In this document: positions 15,808-24,822 of the stretch, one piece after another
Numbering within the stretch: the stretch's first letter is position 1
Layout of the letters: each line of letters starts with the position of its first letter
From: a virus
Direction: 5' to 3' (one strand)
Virus record (IMG/VR): IMGVR_UViG_3300040802_000094
Span: 1 to 64,000 of that record
Length of the DNA stretch: 64,000 nt
Made by a program: the position numbers and the translations under genes
Notes under the pieces: generated by a model
What the model saw: only the letters and a program-made list of their open reading frames with translations
Told to the model about the DNA's origin: nothing
Databases searched by the model: none

Positions 15808-17815
15808 TGAAGAATATCAAGTTACATCTCAGCGCTTCGGCGGCGATCGCGGTAACAGAAATCCAACGATTCCTGTTGATTTGCGAAGAGGCTGCCGATC
15901 AACCCCGATGCCCTCCCGGGACGCCGAGGGGCGGGCAGTGGAAATCGAAAAAGGCGGGTGTGGAGAAAAGGCGTCATCCGATCCCTCCGACGACCGCCGA
16001 CCCGATCTCGAATCTGGGTCAACGGCGATCGCCAAAGATAACCCGATCGTCGTCAACGCGGGGGCGATCGGCCAAATCAACAAGATCTTTGACGACACGA
16101 TCGCCGCGTCCGAGGAGTTGCGGGACAACTACGAGCGATACCTGACCAATGCAGGCAAGGCGATGTCGGACGTTCTCGGGGCGATCGCTCCGCAAGCCCA
16201 GAAAGTATTCGATAAAATCTCCCTGCCCGAGGTCGATTCTTCTCCGGCTAACATGATGAACTTGGTCGGAAAGATCGAAAGTAGTGCCGCCGACATGGCA
16301 GTCGGCGAGTTGATGGGCAGCCTTGGAGAGCTTTGTTCTATTTTCCTCTGTCAGGGGCTAAAAGTATCCGCCACTTTGGGGCCGGAAATAGCCGTTGGCA
16401 TGATCGCGGGGCAGGCGATCGGTCCCGCGATCCTTGCCGCCGCAGGGGGCGCACTGGCTACGGTTGTGCTAGAGAAGGGGATCGAGTACACGCTGCGAGC
16501 CGTAGGGGCGGAGGAAGATGTGGCGAGATCGATAGGGAGCGCGATCTCGGTTGCTTCTTGTATTTTCGGCCTCGGCATAACTTCTCCAAAGTTACTTAAA
16601 GCCCTGCGTAGCAGGAATTTAATGAAGAACGCCGATGCTTTGAGGGAGTCTGGAATCAAGATCCTTTCTAAGAGCGGGGTTGACGAAAAGGTCGTTCGCT
16701 CGATCGCCCGGAAAGAAATGAAGGCGATCGAGGCAAAAGGTTTCGCTTCGCTGGAGGAAATGGAAAAACACCTCTTCGATCTGAGGAAGACAAAATTGGT
16801 CAAGCGAATCGAGGGACTCGACTTCGTCCAAGAGGAAAGCGTCCGGAGGGAAGCCATCTCGAACTTCCTCAAAAACGCCTCCCCCGAAGAATCTGCAAAA
16901 CTAAAACAGTTTTCCGAGCTTTCTCGGGTTCACGGGGATACGGTGGTCTTGAAGCGGCTTCGAGAGATTCCGGCGATTCGCGAAGGATCTCCTCAGTTCA
17001 ATTTGAGGAAGCGATTGATCGAAGCTTCGGCAAAATACAAGGACGATCTCGATGCGATTCGCGAATCGGGAGGGGCGACGGCAGAGTATTCGGCTTTACT
17101 CAAGAAAATCAGGCGAAAAGCGAAGAATCCATCCACCCTCCACCGCGCGACCGAAGCACAAGAAGAGGCTGGCGCTAACTTTGCAAAGGCACTAGTGCCG
17201 CAGCACGCAAGCGAGTTCAAAACGCTTGGGGCGGCAGAAAAGAACAAAATCGCCAGTCAAGCTGGCAAGGCTTTTGACGAATTCAAGCAAATTCACGGAC
17301 GAAAGCAGAATATAAAACTTGCGATCGTGGGGGAAGGGAAAAAGGGAACTCCTCCCACTGCCTTCATGCTAAATATCCCGAGAATCAAGAAGGATCTTCT
17401 TGGAAAAACACCGTTGTTTAGAAGGATTACCGATGCTTTTGAGGGGGACAAAAGTGTTTTACTTTTCGACAACAATCTTTCGGTATTGAGGGGAATCGAA
17501 AATCTCGACGAATTCGATCGGGTCAAATCTCTTGTGTGGCACGAATCTATGCACGATATCACTTTTGGCAACCCAAAATTGGCGCAAGAGACTGGCCTCC
17601 TCGTCCGACAGATTAAATCCGAGCTGGGCAGTTTTGGCGGGTTTGTCGATAATTACGCCTCAAAATTGTATGGAAATCCTTTTGAATCAATTAACAACGA
17701 ATCTCTCTCGATTGCGGCAGAAAGTCTATCTCATCCGAAGCTCATGAAAGGGTTTCTCGATCGCGGATCGGAGCAGATGCTCAACCTGCTGTCCGTATTG
17801 GAGAATGCGACATGA
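15807..17815 (+). CDS. tagged HExxH metalloprotease-like protein 2 (frameshifted)
   Basis: About 668 residues when a -1 frame change is allowed. It starts at the ATG overlapping the previous stop (TAATG). The N-terminus is again a hydrophobic helix, then a variant tag CPPGTPRGGQWKSKK. The open frame moves to -1 near an A-run (AAAAAG, 15948-15953); both frames are open around it, so the exact point is uncertain. The body then matches paralogs 1 and 3: a hydrophobic domain (EIAVGMIAGQAIGPAI), a helical middle (QFSELSRVHGDTVV), WHESMH (17537-17554), NPKLAQETG, GFVDNY and a C-terminus with NESLSIAAESLS. TTG at 15881 would be the only separate start for the downstream frame and removes the tag. 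Confidence 0.75.
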
Positions 17816-19443
17816 TTTCCCGACTTTCGCTCTCTCTCCGTCTTTCCGAGATTTCAATGCGTTGCGCGCAGCTCGCGATCGCAGCAGAAATTGAGGGACC
17901 CGAGCGCTATCCGGCGGGGACGACGATCGACGGAGTCAACGTCGGCGGACGATTTAAGCCGAAAAACGCTACGTCGGGGGGATTGTCGGAGGATGCTCGA
18001 GAACTGACGTCCGATTTTCTTCAGAAAAAAGAGTCGATCCTTCAAAAGTTTGCCACTTCAGTCAGGGATTTGGTTTCGGAGGCGATCGCGTCCCCTCTTT
18101 TGCAAAGGCTGATCTACGGGGCTTACAACCGATTAAAAATAAAAAGCGTATCCCAAATCAACAAAGAACTGATCGATAAAGGGGTCGAGATCCTCGCCAA
18201 GGAAGGCGTCAGCAAGCAAGCCATCGAGGCGGCGATCGCTCGCGAGTCTCAAGAACTGAAGCGCAGGGGGTACGATTCTTTTGAGTCTCTAGAGAAAGAT
18301 GTCGCCAAAATCCTAGAGTCCCCCGAGATAAAGCAAATGGCCGCGAAGCTTTATCCTCACGCTGAAATTGAGGCGCTGATCGACGAAGACCCGTCTCTCG
18401 GCAGGAAGCTCAAAGATCTGTTCGACAAGTCGGGACTGCTGTCGGAGTGCGTCGCGACGAGGCGGGCGAGAGAAATGCCTTTCGTCGATCGCGACAGCAT
18501 CGGGTTTTCCTATCGAAAGCGGATCGTCGAGGCGGCGATCGCCTACGGCGGACAAGTAGACGCACTGCGGGGAGCCGAAGATCCCGCGATCGCCCACAGA
18601 CAAATCCTCGACACCTTGAAAGCAAACAAGAAGCACGACGGTAAGATAGACACTCACTTGCTCTTATTTAACGAGGCTGGCAAGAAAGCTACGGAAATGA
18701 AGCTAACCAAAATCTTCTCGCAAAAAGTGGAACTCGTTGACATGAAGCGGGGGGAAGGGAAGGCGATCGCGGATCGCCTTCAGGGTTATGCGAAAGAATT
18801 GTCGGAAATCACCGGATTCTCGTTGAACATCCCCTTCATGATTTGCGATTCCGAGATAAAACCCGGCAACAACCTAATGACGTTCGTCGGGGGTCTGAAG
18901 GATGTCGTCGCTTTCGATCCTCAGTACCTCGACAAGGAGTACCTCGACAATCTAATTTCGTCGTTTACTTCGACCAAGCACTCGGGCAATGTGTTTTCCT
19001 TCAACAAGAATCTTGTCGATATCGACGCCGTACGTCGGTTTGACGATCAAACCCAAAAAGAGCGGGAAAGAGGCTACGTTTGGCACGAGATCGGACACGA
19101 AATCTCCCGTAATAATCCTCAACTGACGAAGGAGACGGGGTTTTTAGTGTTTGATTCGTACAACCAGTTCGGCAGGGTTGGAGGGTTTACCGATTTTTAC
19201 GCGACCTTTGTCCAGCCCGGCATTCCCGATGTCGGACCACTGCCCACCATTCCCGTCAGCGACGCCTTTTCCTTATTAAACAAAATGCACCTTCGACCGT
19301 TCCGCTCGAAGGACGTTTACAATACCGAGGCTTTTTCGATCGGCGTCGAGTCGCTTTCTTCTGCCAACTACGCGCAGTATTTCGCGCAGAGGAGTCCCGA
19401 GCAGTTACTCAACACTTTATCCGTTTTGGAAAATGCTAAATAG
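17812..19443 (+). CDS. tagged HExxH metalloprotease-like protein 3 (intact)
   Basis: A 543-residue, uninterrupted member of the trio. Residues 1-25 form an amphipathic segment and the tag RYPAGTTIDG ... VGGRFKPK ends near residue 52. It lacks most of the ~100-residue hydrophobic domain of copies 1 and 2, which explains its shorter length. The C-terminal domain has WHEIGH (19081-19098), NNPQLTKETG, GGFTDFYAT and EAFSIGVESLSS. The spacing of a late Glu after HExxH recalls lethal-factor-type peptidases, but the match is weak. It overlaps the preceding gene by ATGA. Substrate unknown. Confidence 0.8.
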   Translation: MISRLSLSLRLSEISMRCAQLAIAAEIEGPERYPAGTTIDGVNVGGRFKPKNATSGGLSEDARELTSDFLQKKESILQKFATSVRDLVSEAIASPLLQRLIYGAYNRLKIKSVSQINKELIDKGVEILAKEGVSKQAIEAAIARESQELKRRGYDSFESLEKDVAKILESPEIKQMAAKLYPHAEIEALIDEDPSLGRKLKDLFDKSGLLSECVATRRAREMPFVDRDSIGFSYRKRIVEAAIAYGGQVDALRGAEDPAIAHRQILDTLKANKKHDGKIDTHLLLFNEAGKKATEMKLTKIFSQKVELVDMKRGEGKAIADRLQGYAKELSEITGFSLNIPFMICDSEIKPGNNLMTFVGGLKDVVAFDPQYLDKEYLDNLISSFTSTKHSGNVFSFNKNLVDIDAVRRFDDQTQKERERGYVWHEIGHEISRNNPQLTKETGFLVFDSYNQFGRVGGFTDFYATFVQPGIPDVGPLPTIPVSDAFSLLNKMHLRPFRSKDVYNTEAFSIGVESLSSANYAQYFAQRSPEQLLNTLSVLENAK

Positions 19444-19452
19444 GGGGAGATT

Positions 19453-19785
19453 ATGGCTGTAGTTAAAATTAAATTTGTCAACGTTGAAGATTCCAGTCAC
19501 TACGTCAAAATTACTTTAGACAAAGTGCCTGAGTTCGAGTCCGACTCCGTCGCCTTCAGGTACGAAACGAACCGGGAAAAGGACGATCGCTTTCTCCTGG
19601 GCTTGGTGGTCGGGAGGCACTGGCGCATGAAGACTGGCGTTTGCAGTGCGGCTGAGATCGTAGACGCCGCATTGCAGACGGCATTGATGGAAGGGTTCCG
19701 CTTGGTCTCCGATATTCCGGAACTCAAGCCAGCGAAGCCGCTTTCAGAAGAGCAGAAAAGAATACAAGACCTCATTATCGATTGA
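19453..19785 (+). CDS. hypothetical protein at the end of the HExxH operon
   Basis: A 110-residue protein with a GGGGAG ribosome site, nine bases after the third HExxH gene and before the palindromic terminator. It is therefore the last gene of that operon. It contains beta strands (VVKIKFVNVED, HYVKITLDKV) and a C-terminal helix. Position suggests a partner or immunity-like role for the HExxH proteins, but nothing in the sequence proves this. Confidence 0.6.
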   Translation: MAVVKIKFVNVEDSSHYVKITLDKVPEFESDSVAFRYETNREKDDRFLLGLVVGRHWRMKTGVCSAAEIVDAALQTALMEGFRLVSDIPELKPAKPLSEEQKRIQDLIID

Positions 19786-19789
19786 TTTC

Positions 19790-19827
19790 GCCCACCTAAA
19801 TTGCAGACGTCTGCAATTTAGGTGGGC
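19790..19827. terminator. 38-base perfect palindrome containing the TGCAGACGTCTGCA element
   Basis: Arms GCCCACCTAAATTGCAGAC and complement meet without a loop at GACGTC. The central AATTGCAGACGTCTGCAATT recurs at 57798-57817 and 63766-63785. Followed by TTTATT, it can terminate the HExxH operon; the recurrence suggests a second role. Confidence 0.7.
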
Positions 19828-19839
19828 TTTATTCTAGCC

Positions 19840-21843
19840 ATGAAATACAGCCGCCATTTTTTCTATAACCTGCCCGCCTACGCCCAGCTCATGGACGATC
19901 GCGGTATCTTGGAGCATTTCCTTTCGGGATTGCAGGACAACCTGGACGAAATCCGCAGCCGCCAAGAGTTTCTGCGAATTATTGTTTATTCCGTGGACTA
20001 TTGTCCCGACGAATGGCTGCCGTGGCTCGGGCAGTGGGTCGGCCTTTCCGGAGAACGCGATCGTTTTCTCGGTATGGGCTTGAATCCGGATTGGCCGACC
20101 GCTCACAAGCGGGAGGTCATCCGCAGAGCTTGGGAGTTCTGGAATCGGAAAGGAACCGAATGGGCGATCAGAGAGGGGACGGCGCTGTGGCTGAGGTGGG
20201 AAGAGTCCCACGATCGCGATCGCCTGGAATTCGTCCATCCATTTGGCAAGCAGATCGGCGATCGCCCTCCCCTTTGGCAAGGCTGGGGCGATCTTTGGAG
20301 TGCTGGGGCGACTCGCCTGACGACCGAGCGCCGGAGACTGGGAGGGGGCGATCGCCAGCCGAACGACGTTTTGGAGAAATTTGATTATTTCGTTCCGAGA
20401 TCTCCTCATGGAAATCGCTTCAACAGGCGGTGGCCGACGCGGAATTTGTATCGAATCGATCGCCCCACTTACCGGGAAGGGTCTCGCCTCGGTCCCCACA
20501 GCGTCTGGGAGCGTTTTACCCGGCTGACTGAAAACGAGTGGCATCGATTCTTCCCCGACGTCGTCAAGCTCAACTACGAATTATGGGCGACGGAGGTACG
20601 ATCGCTCCCGATAGGGGAAATGGAGATAGGAACGCTCTCCGTTTCCATATTTCCTGAGAAACCGAAAGTCGTCGTCCGGTCGCACTTCCGCAAAACGTCC
20701 GTGGACGGGATTCAATTTGGGGACAAATTTCCCCGTCGCAAAAGCGGCTTCACCCGGACTTCTCCTGTCGAGACAGGGGGGTGGGCGACGCGGCGGTTCC
20801 TCCGTTTCGGCGATCGCCTGGGAGCTTTTCCCTACGATAGGACTTCGCTGAAGGACGCGATCGTTCTCAACTTTTTCCCAAAGAAAAAGAGTTCGAGTAT
20901 TTACGGAAATCCTTACGGATCGTGCCGAATGCTCGAACTCAAAACAAACCCTTCTCAACTCCCGCACAACCATTTTTGGCTGCTGTCTACCTCTCTGAGA
21001 CCCGGGTTTCCCTGGCCGTCCAGGTTTTTGCCCGGCTCTGTTGAAATTTTTCGGCGAGCTGAAACTGCCTTTTATCCTACAACTTCTCCTGCCGTTTTGT
21101 CTCGCGGCCTCGTCCCGACTACGGAGTTTTATTCCAATACTTCGTGGGGAATGTATGCGGGGCGAGGGAAAGTGCAAGGAGAATCCACCGTCTTCGTGCC
21201 GACATGCGATCGCCCTGGACTGGCAAAAGCCTTTGAAACGTCCCACTGCACTCCGTCGCGGCGATCGTTCGAGGCGGACGTTAAAAACAACCCCTCTCGA
21301 TTCGAGAAAGGTCGGTGGGGAAACCTCTGGTATCGCGAGCGGTTTTTTGTTAGAGGGGTATGGGGAGAAATACCCGGAAATTGTTGGACGGAGAGATCGC
21401 GGTATCCGACTTGCGGGATTTACAAACAATTTTCGCGACGACAAGTTCGCGGGTATTTCTACGAAACGATTGAAGAGAATTCGCCAAAAGAGCGATATCC
21501 TCAAATAAGAGAGATGGCAACGGTCTCTAACTGGGAAATCTTGCTTACTTTAGGTGGAGGACATGCGATCGCCTATCCTTCGGCATTCTTCGGGATTGAC
21601 GAATCTGGCAATCGCGTGTCCTTTTTCTCTCCCGCGATCTCGCGCGGTATCCTCGAATTTTCTATATCGGTCGGCCAGCAAGAGTGGTGTTCGGGGATCT
21701 CGTTGCTTTATAAAAAAGGAAAAATCCGACTTCACAAAGGGTTCGACCGCCCGATCTGTCTCGCTCCAAAAACGATGGGAGTATTTAGGGCAACGATTGA
21801 AATCGATTATATGGAGATCGAATATGATTCTTTTGGAGGCTAA
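19840..21843 (+). CDS. baseplate protein of the P2 gpI (Tail_P2_I) family, extended
   Basis: A 667-residue protein. Residues ~1-120 match the gpI fold of contractile-tail baseplates: a Leu-rich N-terminus, LDEIRSRQEFLRI, a CPDEWLPWLGQWVGL segment and a helix ending in KGTEWAIREGT. gpI helps join the baseplate wedge to tail fibres. The remaining ~550 residues are beta-rich, Arg/Pro/Trp-rich and unassigned, far longer than P2 gpI (~180 residues), so this may be a gpI-fibre-adaptor fusion. Start choice: ATG at 19840 has no Shine-Dalgarno; GTG at 19822 is possible but lies in the terminator stem. Its last 20 bases overlap the next gene. Confidence 0.75.
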   Translation: MKYSRHFFYNLPAYAQLMDDRGILEHFLSGLQDNLDEIRSRQEFLRIIVYSVDYCPDEWLPWLGQWVGLSGERDRFLGMGLNPDWPTAHKREVIRRAWEFWNRKGTEWAIREGTALWLRWEESHDRDRLEFVHPFGKQIGDRPPLWQGWGDLWSAGATRLTTERRRLGGGDRQPNDVLEKFDYFVPRSPHGNRFNRRWPTRNLYRIDRPTYREGSRLGPHSVWERFTRLTENEWHRFFPDVVKLNYELWATEVRSLPIGEMEIGTLSVSIFPEKPKVVVRSHFRKTSVDGIQFGDKFPRRKSGFTRTSPVETGGWATRRFLRFGDRLGAFPYDRTSLKDAIVLNFFPKKKSSSIYGNPYGSCRMLELKTNPSQLPHNHFWLLSTSLRPGFPWPSRFLPGSVEIFRRAETAFYPTTSPAVLSRGLVPTTEFYSNTSWGMYAGRGKVQGESTVFVPTCDRPGLAKAFETSHCTPSRRSFEADVKNNPSRFEKGRWGNLWYRERFFVRGVWGEIPGNCWTERSRYPTCGIYKQFSRRQVRGYFYETIEENSPKERYPQIREMATVSNWEILLTLGGGHAIAYPSAFFGIDESGNRVSFFSPAISRGILEFSISVGQQEWCSGISLLYKKGKIRLHKGFDRPICLAPKTMGVFRATIEIDYMEIEYDSFGG

Positions 21844-22798
21844 ATGCCTTGCTTGCGAAACAGATTTGACGCGATTGATCGTTCTCGCGCTCGCAGCAGA
21901 GCCGGAGGCGACAAAACCCGGATCTGGAACCGTCGAAAAGTATGCTGCCGACTGGCTCGAAGGTGGGAAGACAATCTACCGCGACGCCTCCGGTCGTTTC
22001 GCTTCGGGGGTGAAGCGAGAAATCGCGAAGCAAGCGATCGAGGATACGGGAAGGAAGGTCGCCCGAACGGCGCAGGACTTAGGGGAGTCCGCCGGAATCG
22101 CGATCGTCTCCATTCCGATCCTTGCGGAAATCGGCTTGGACGCCGTACGAAATTTGGCGACGAACCCGGATTTTCGTCGGCGTGCCGGACTGATGGCCAC
22201 TCAGGCGATGGGGAGCGCGATCGCCGCTTTCGCGAAAAAGCTGTCGGAGGACTCCAAGGTTGCCAAGATTGCGGGAGAATACGCGGCCAGGGCGCAAAAA
22301 GAACTAGAAAAAGAATACGGAGCCTACAACAATCCAGTCACCCAAGCGGTGTGGGAAGCGCGATCGCTTGTGGACTCTACCGTACTGAGTCGCCCCGAAG
22401 CTAGGCTGAGGGGAGTCAAAAAGCAGCTTACCCTCGGAATTTGTCAGTACGTGGCTCTAGAGCAGGCGCTCAAAAAGCCGAGAAAAATTTCCAAGGATAT
22501 ATTGGACGTTTCCAAGGCATCTCTTTACGGAATCGTCATTCCTGCCGTCCTGCTCGGCAGCCCGATCGCCGGAGTGGGAGTCGGAACTGCATTGCTCCTC
22601 CTGTCCGTACCGGGAATCGAGTTGGCGAAGTCCAATTTGCTCGCCTATTTTCGCGAGAAGCAGAAACAGGAGAAGGCGCTAAGGGAGGCGATCGCCTCCG
22701 GGACGAAGACGGTAGAAGACGGTTTCAAGTTATCGATGGAAATTGCTAAAAAATTCATTGACGAGACGCTAAAAGCTATCCAGTCAAAAGGTTCGTAA
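21824..22798 (+). CDS. tagged helical protein, paralog 2 (GRFAS-tag family)
   Basis: A 324-residue protein starting at ATG 21824 with GGAG seven bases upstream, overlapping the gpI gene end. Residues ~1-25 are hydrophobic (LTRLIVLALAAE). The tag KYAADWLEGG ... RDASGRFAS is at ~39-62. A helical domain shared with the paralogs follows (DFRRRAGLMATQAMGSAI, EYGAYNNPVTQAVWEA, CQYVALEQALKKP). A long hydrophobic stretch lies near residue 240 (IVIPAVLLGSPIAGVGVGTA) and a charged C-terminal helix ends it. Tandem with two paralogs. Likely a virion-associated, membrane-active or ejected protein (inference). Confidence 0.75.
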   Translation: MILLEAKCLACETDLTRLIVLALAAEPEATKPGSGTVEKYAADWLEGGKTIYRDASGRFASGVKREIAKQAIEDTGRKVARTAQDLGESAGIAIVSIPILAEIGLDAVRNLATNPDFRRRAGLMATQAMGSAIAAFAKKLSEDSKVAKIAGEYAARAQKELEKEYGAYNNPVTQAVWEARSLVDSTVLSRPEARLRGVKKQLTLGICQYVALEQALKKPRKISKDILDVSKASLYGIVIPAVLLGSPIAGVGVGTALLLLSVPGIELAKSNLLAYFREKQKQEKALREAIASGTKTVEDGFKLSMEIAKKFIDETLKAIQSKGS

Positions 22799-22813
22799 CC
22801 GGGAGGGTTGACA

Positions 22814-23704
22814 ATGTCTTTCAAAACCAGAATTTCTCCATATTCTTGCACGATCGCGCTTTCGCTATCTCAACTGAGTACGTCGATAGACCTTCGGTCG
22901 GCAGGGACGAAGGAATACGAGGCCGATTGGTTAAAAAGTGGCGTCAAGGTACTGCGGGACGCTTCCGGTAAATTTGCCTCCAAGGCGGGAGATGCCACTC
23001 AGGCGGTAGGGAGTGCGTTCGCGGCAGTTCCCCTGGGGCTGGTGATTTCCGAAAAAATCGTACTCGACCTCGCGACCGACCCCAAGGTAAGGAAGCGTTT
23101 GGGGTTGATGGCGGGACAAAGTACGGCCAAGGCAATATCGAAAGCTGTCGAAAAGATAGACAAAGACTCTGCTTTCGCAAAGCGGATGGGGGAATATGCC
23201 ACATCCTTGCAAACTATGCTTGAAAAAGAATACGGGGAACAGAAGAGTCCTCTACTACAGTCGCTACACGAGGCCGCACTCATCACTGGCGGCGATCGCT
23301 CAAAAAAGACGAAGCTAAAAGATAAGATAGAGTTCGCCGTTTGCCAGTACGCGGCCTTCCACGAAGCGTTGAAAGATCCGAGGAATTTAAAAGAAGAGGA
23401 CATCAATCCAAAGTTCCGCAAGGAGGTAATGAACTTCGGAACCCGCACTTATGTTGAGGGAGTAGCGGTCAGCATCCTATTTGGCAATCCCCTCTTCTTG
23501 ATAACGGGACTTCCGGCATTGCACATCATGTTTCCCGAGATAAAATCCAAGGTTAAAAAAGCTCGCCTCGATCGCTACGCAAAAGGAGCAGGCGAGGCCG
23601 AAGGGCTGTCGAAACAAACCCAGGCGATCGCCGAAGACCAGCGCAAGGCAATTGAAAAATTGCTCGACGAGAGGAAAAAGGAAGCGTCGGCAACCCGCGA
23701 TTGA
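22814..23704 (+). CDS. tagged helical protein, paralog 3 (GRFAS-tag family)
   Basis: A 296-residue paralog with GGAGGG before ATG 22814. It has an N-terminal hydrophobic segment (CTIALSLSQL), the tag EYEADWLKSG ... RDASGKFAS (~35-58), and the shared helical domain (KVRKRLGLMAGQSTAKAI, EYGEQKSPLLQSLHEA, CQYAAFHEALKDP). A hydrophobic stretch near residue 215 (GVAVSILFGNPLFLITGLPA) and a charged helical end follow. Order and spacing match paralog 2, so the pair arose by tandem duplication. Confidence 0.75.
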   Translation: MSFKTRISPYSCTIALSLSQLSTSIDLRSAGTKEYEADWLKSGVKVLRDASGKFASKAGDATQAVGSAFAAVPLGLVISEKIVLDLATDPKVRKRLGLMAGQSTAKAISKAVEKIDKDSAFAKRMGEYATSLQTMLEKEYGEQKSPLLQSLHEAALITGGDRSKKTKLKDKIEFAVCQYAAFHEALKDPRNLKEEDINPKFRKEVMNFGTRTYVEGVAVSILFGNPLFLITGLPALHIMFPEIKSKVKKARLDRYAKGAGEAEGLSKQTQAIAEDQRKAIEKLLDERKKEASATRD

Positions 23705-23748
23705 CGACAAGACGGATTTCAAGTAGGGTATCCATAAAGGAGATTTTG

Positions 23749-24789
23749 ATGAATACAGTTTTTGCCATAAAAGCCGTTTCCCTCCGTCACGATTTAAGAC
23801 GTCTGCAACTGTGCTGCGCTTCCAGCAGGATCGAGGCGGCGGAACTCAAGGAGTACGACGCAGACTGGCTCGATGGAAAGAAGGTAATGCGGGATAGCTC
23901 GGGACGGTTTGCTTCCAAAGTGGCCGACACCGCCAGCCAAGTCTCTAAGGCGGCAGGAGCGATCGCGGAAGGCGTCCGATCTCTCGCGGAAGATGTCGGT
24001 TACCTGTCTCAATATGCGGGTCCCCTCGCTACCGCCACGGCGCGAGGGGTAATGAACGCCGTTTCCGACCCTAGATTCTTGAAAAATCTGGCTCTGGAGG
24101 TCGGCAGCCGTGCGGGAGATTTGTATTTGGCGATCGGCGAAATGATTGGAGCGATAGACAACCCTGTCGCTCAAGCTGCCGCGATTCCTCCGTTCGTCGC
24201 CGGAACCTCGCTAAAGATGGCCTTCGGAGCTGGCTTGATGTCCGACTACGGCTCGGCTGGCAGCGCAACGCGGCAGGCGGACAAAGATGTTGCGGAATAC
24301 ATGAAGTCGAACAACAAGCCGGAAGATAAAAAGAAGAAAGTTAGAAATTTTCTAGAGAAGCAGATCCTGGGATTTATCGCTTTTGAAAAAGCACTGGAAC
24401 ACCCCAAGAATGTAGAAAAAGCGAAGGAAAACAAAGAAGAAAATAAGAAGGCGAAGTTGCTCGGACATGCGGCCTTCGGTGGCTTTTGTGGCGGGATGCT
24501 CGCGTTAACCGCGATTAAGAACGGACTGATGAGCGCCGCTCCCGCCACGTCGATCCCCGCAATCTTGATTCCGGCGATCGGCGCTTCGCTCTTCAAAGGA
24601 CTCGATAAGGATACCAGTGCGAACCTGAAAGAGTTCCTTCAAAAATGGCAGAAGGAAGAAAAGGCTGCTAGGGAAGACGGCGTTTCGGAAGAAAAGATCC
24701 AGAAGCAATCCCTCGACTTCATGAAAAAGTTTTTCGCCCTCGGGAAAGGCGCGGTGGACAAGACGGTGGATGCCGCGATCGGCGCATAA
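23749..24789 (+). CDS. tagged helical protein, paralog 4 (GRFAS-tag family)
   Basis: A 346-residue, more divergent paralog with AAGGAG before ATG 23749. The N-terminal segment is followed by the tag EYDADWLDGK ... RDSSGRFAS (~36-58). A helical region (DPRFLKNLALEVGSRAGDLY) matches the family. An inserted stretch (AAAIPPFVAGTSLKMAFGAG), a Lys-rich helix and a late hydrophobic segment (GGFCGGMLALTAI) follow. It is last in the three-gene tandem array; a hairpin ends transcription. Confidence 0.73.
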   Translation: MNTVFAIKAVSLRHDLRRLQLCCASSRIEAAELKEYDADWLDGKKVMRDSSGRFASKVADTASQVSKAAGAIAEGVRSLAEDVGYLSQYAGPLATATARGVMNAVSDPRFLKNLALEVGSRAGDLYLAIGEMIGAIDNPVAQAAAIPPFVAGTSLKMAFGAGLMSDYGSAGSATRQADKDVAEYMKSNNKPEDKKKKVRNFLEKQILGFIAFEKALEHPKNVEKAKENKEENKKAKLLGHAAFGGFCGGMLALTAIKNGLMSAAPATSIPAILIPAIGASLFKGLDKDTSANLKEFLQKWQKEEKAAREDGVSEEKIQKQSLDFMKKFFALGKGAVDKTVDAAIGA

Positions 24790-24806
24790 AAAAACCACCC
24801 AAAGTC
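24783..24806. terminator. small hairpin terminator between convergent genes
   Basis: Stem CCACCC/GGGTGG with loop AAAGTC, flanked by an A-run on the left that becomes a U-tract for the minus-strand DUF262-like gene. Only modest for the plus strand. Confidence 0.55.
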
Positions 24807-24822
24807 GGGTGGCCGTGGCTTT

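Noticed and set aside
15881-15955. Separate start of the second HExxH gene at TTG 15881
   Set aside because: It would lose the tag and coupled ATG shared by the paralogs; a frame change within one gene explains the data better.
21554-21823. A longer version of tagged paralog 2 starting at 21554
   Set aside because: The extra residues lie wholly within the gpI gene, and ATG 21824 has a good ribosome site and gives the expected N-terminal segment.
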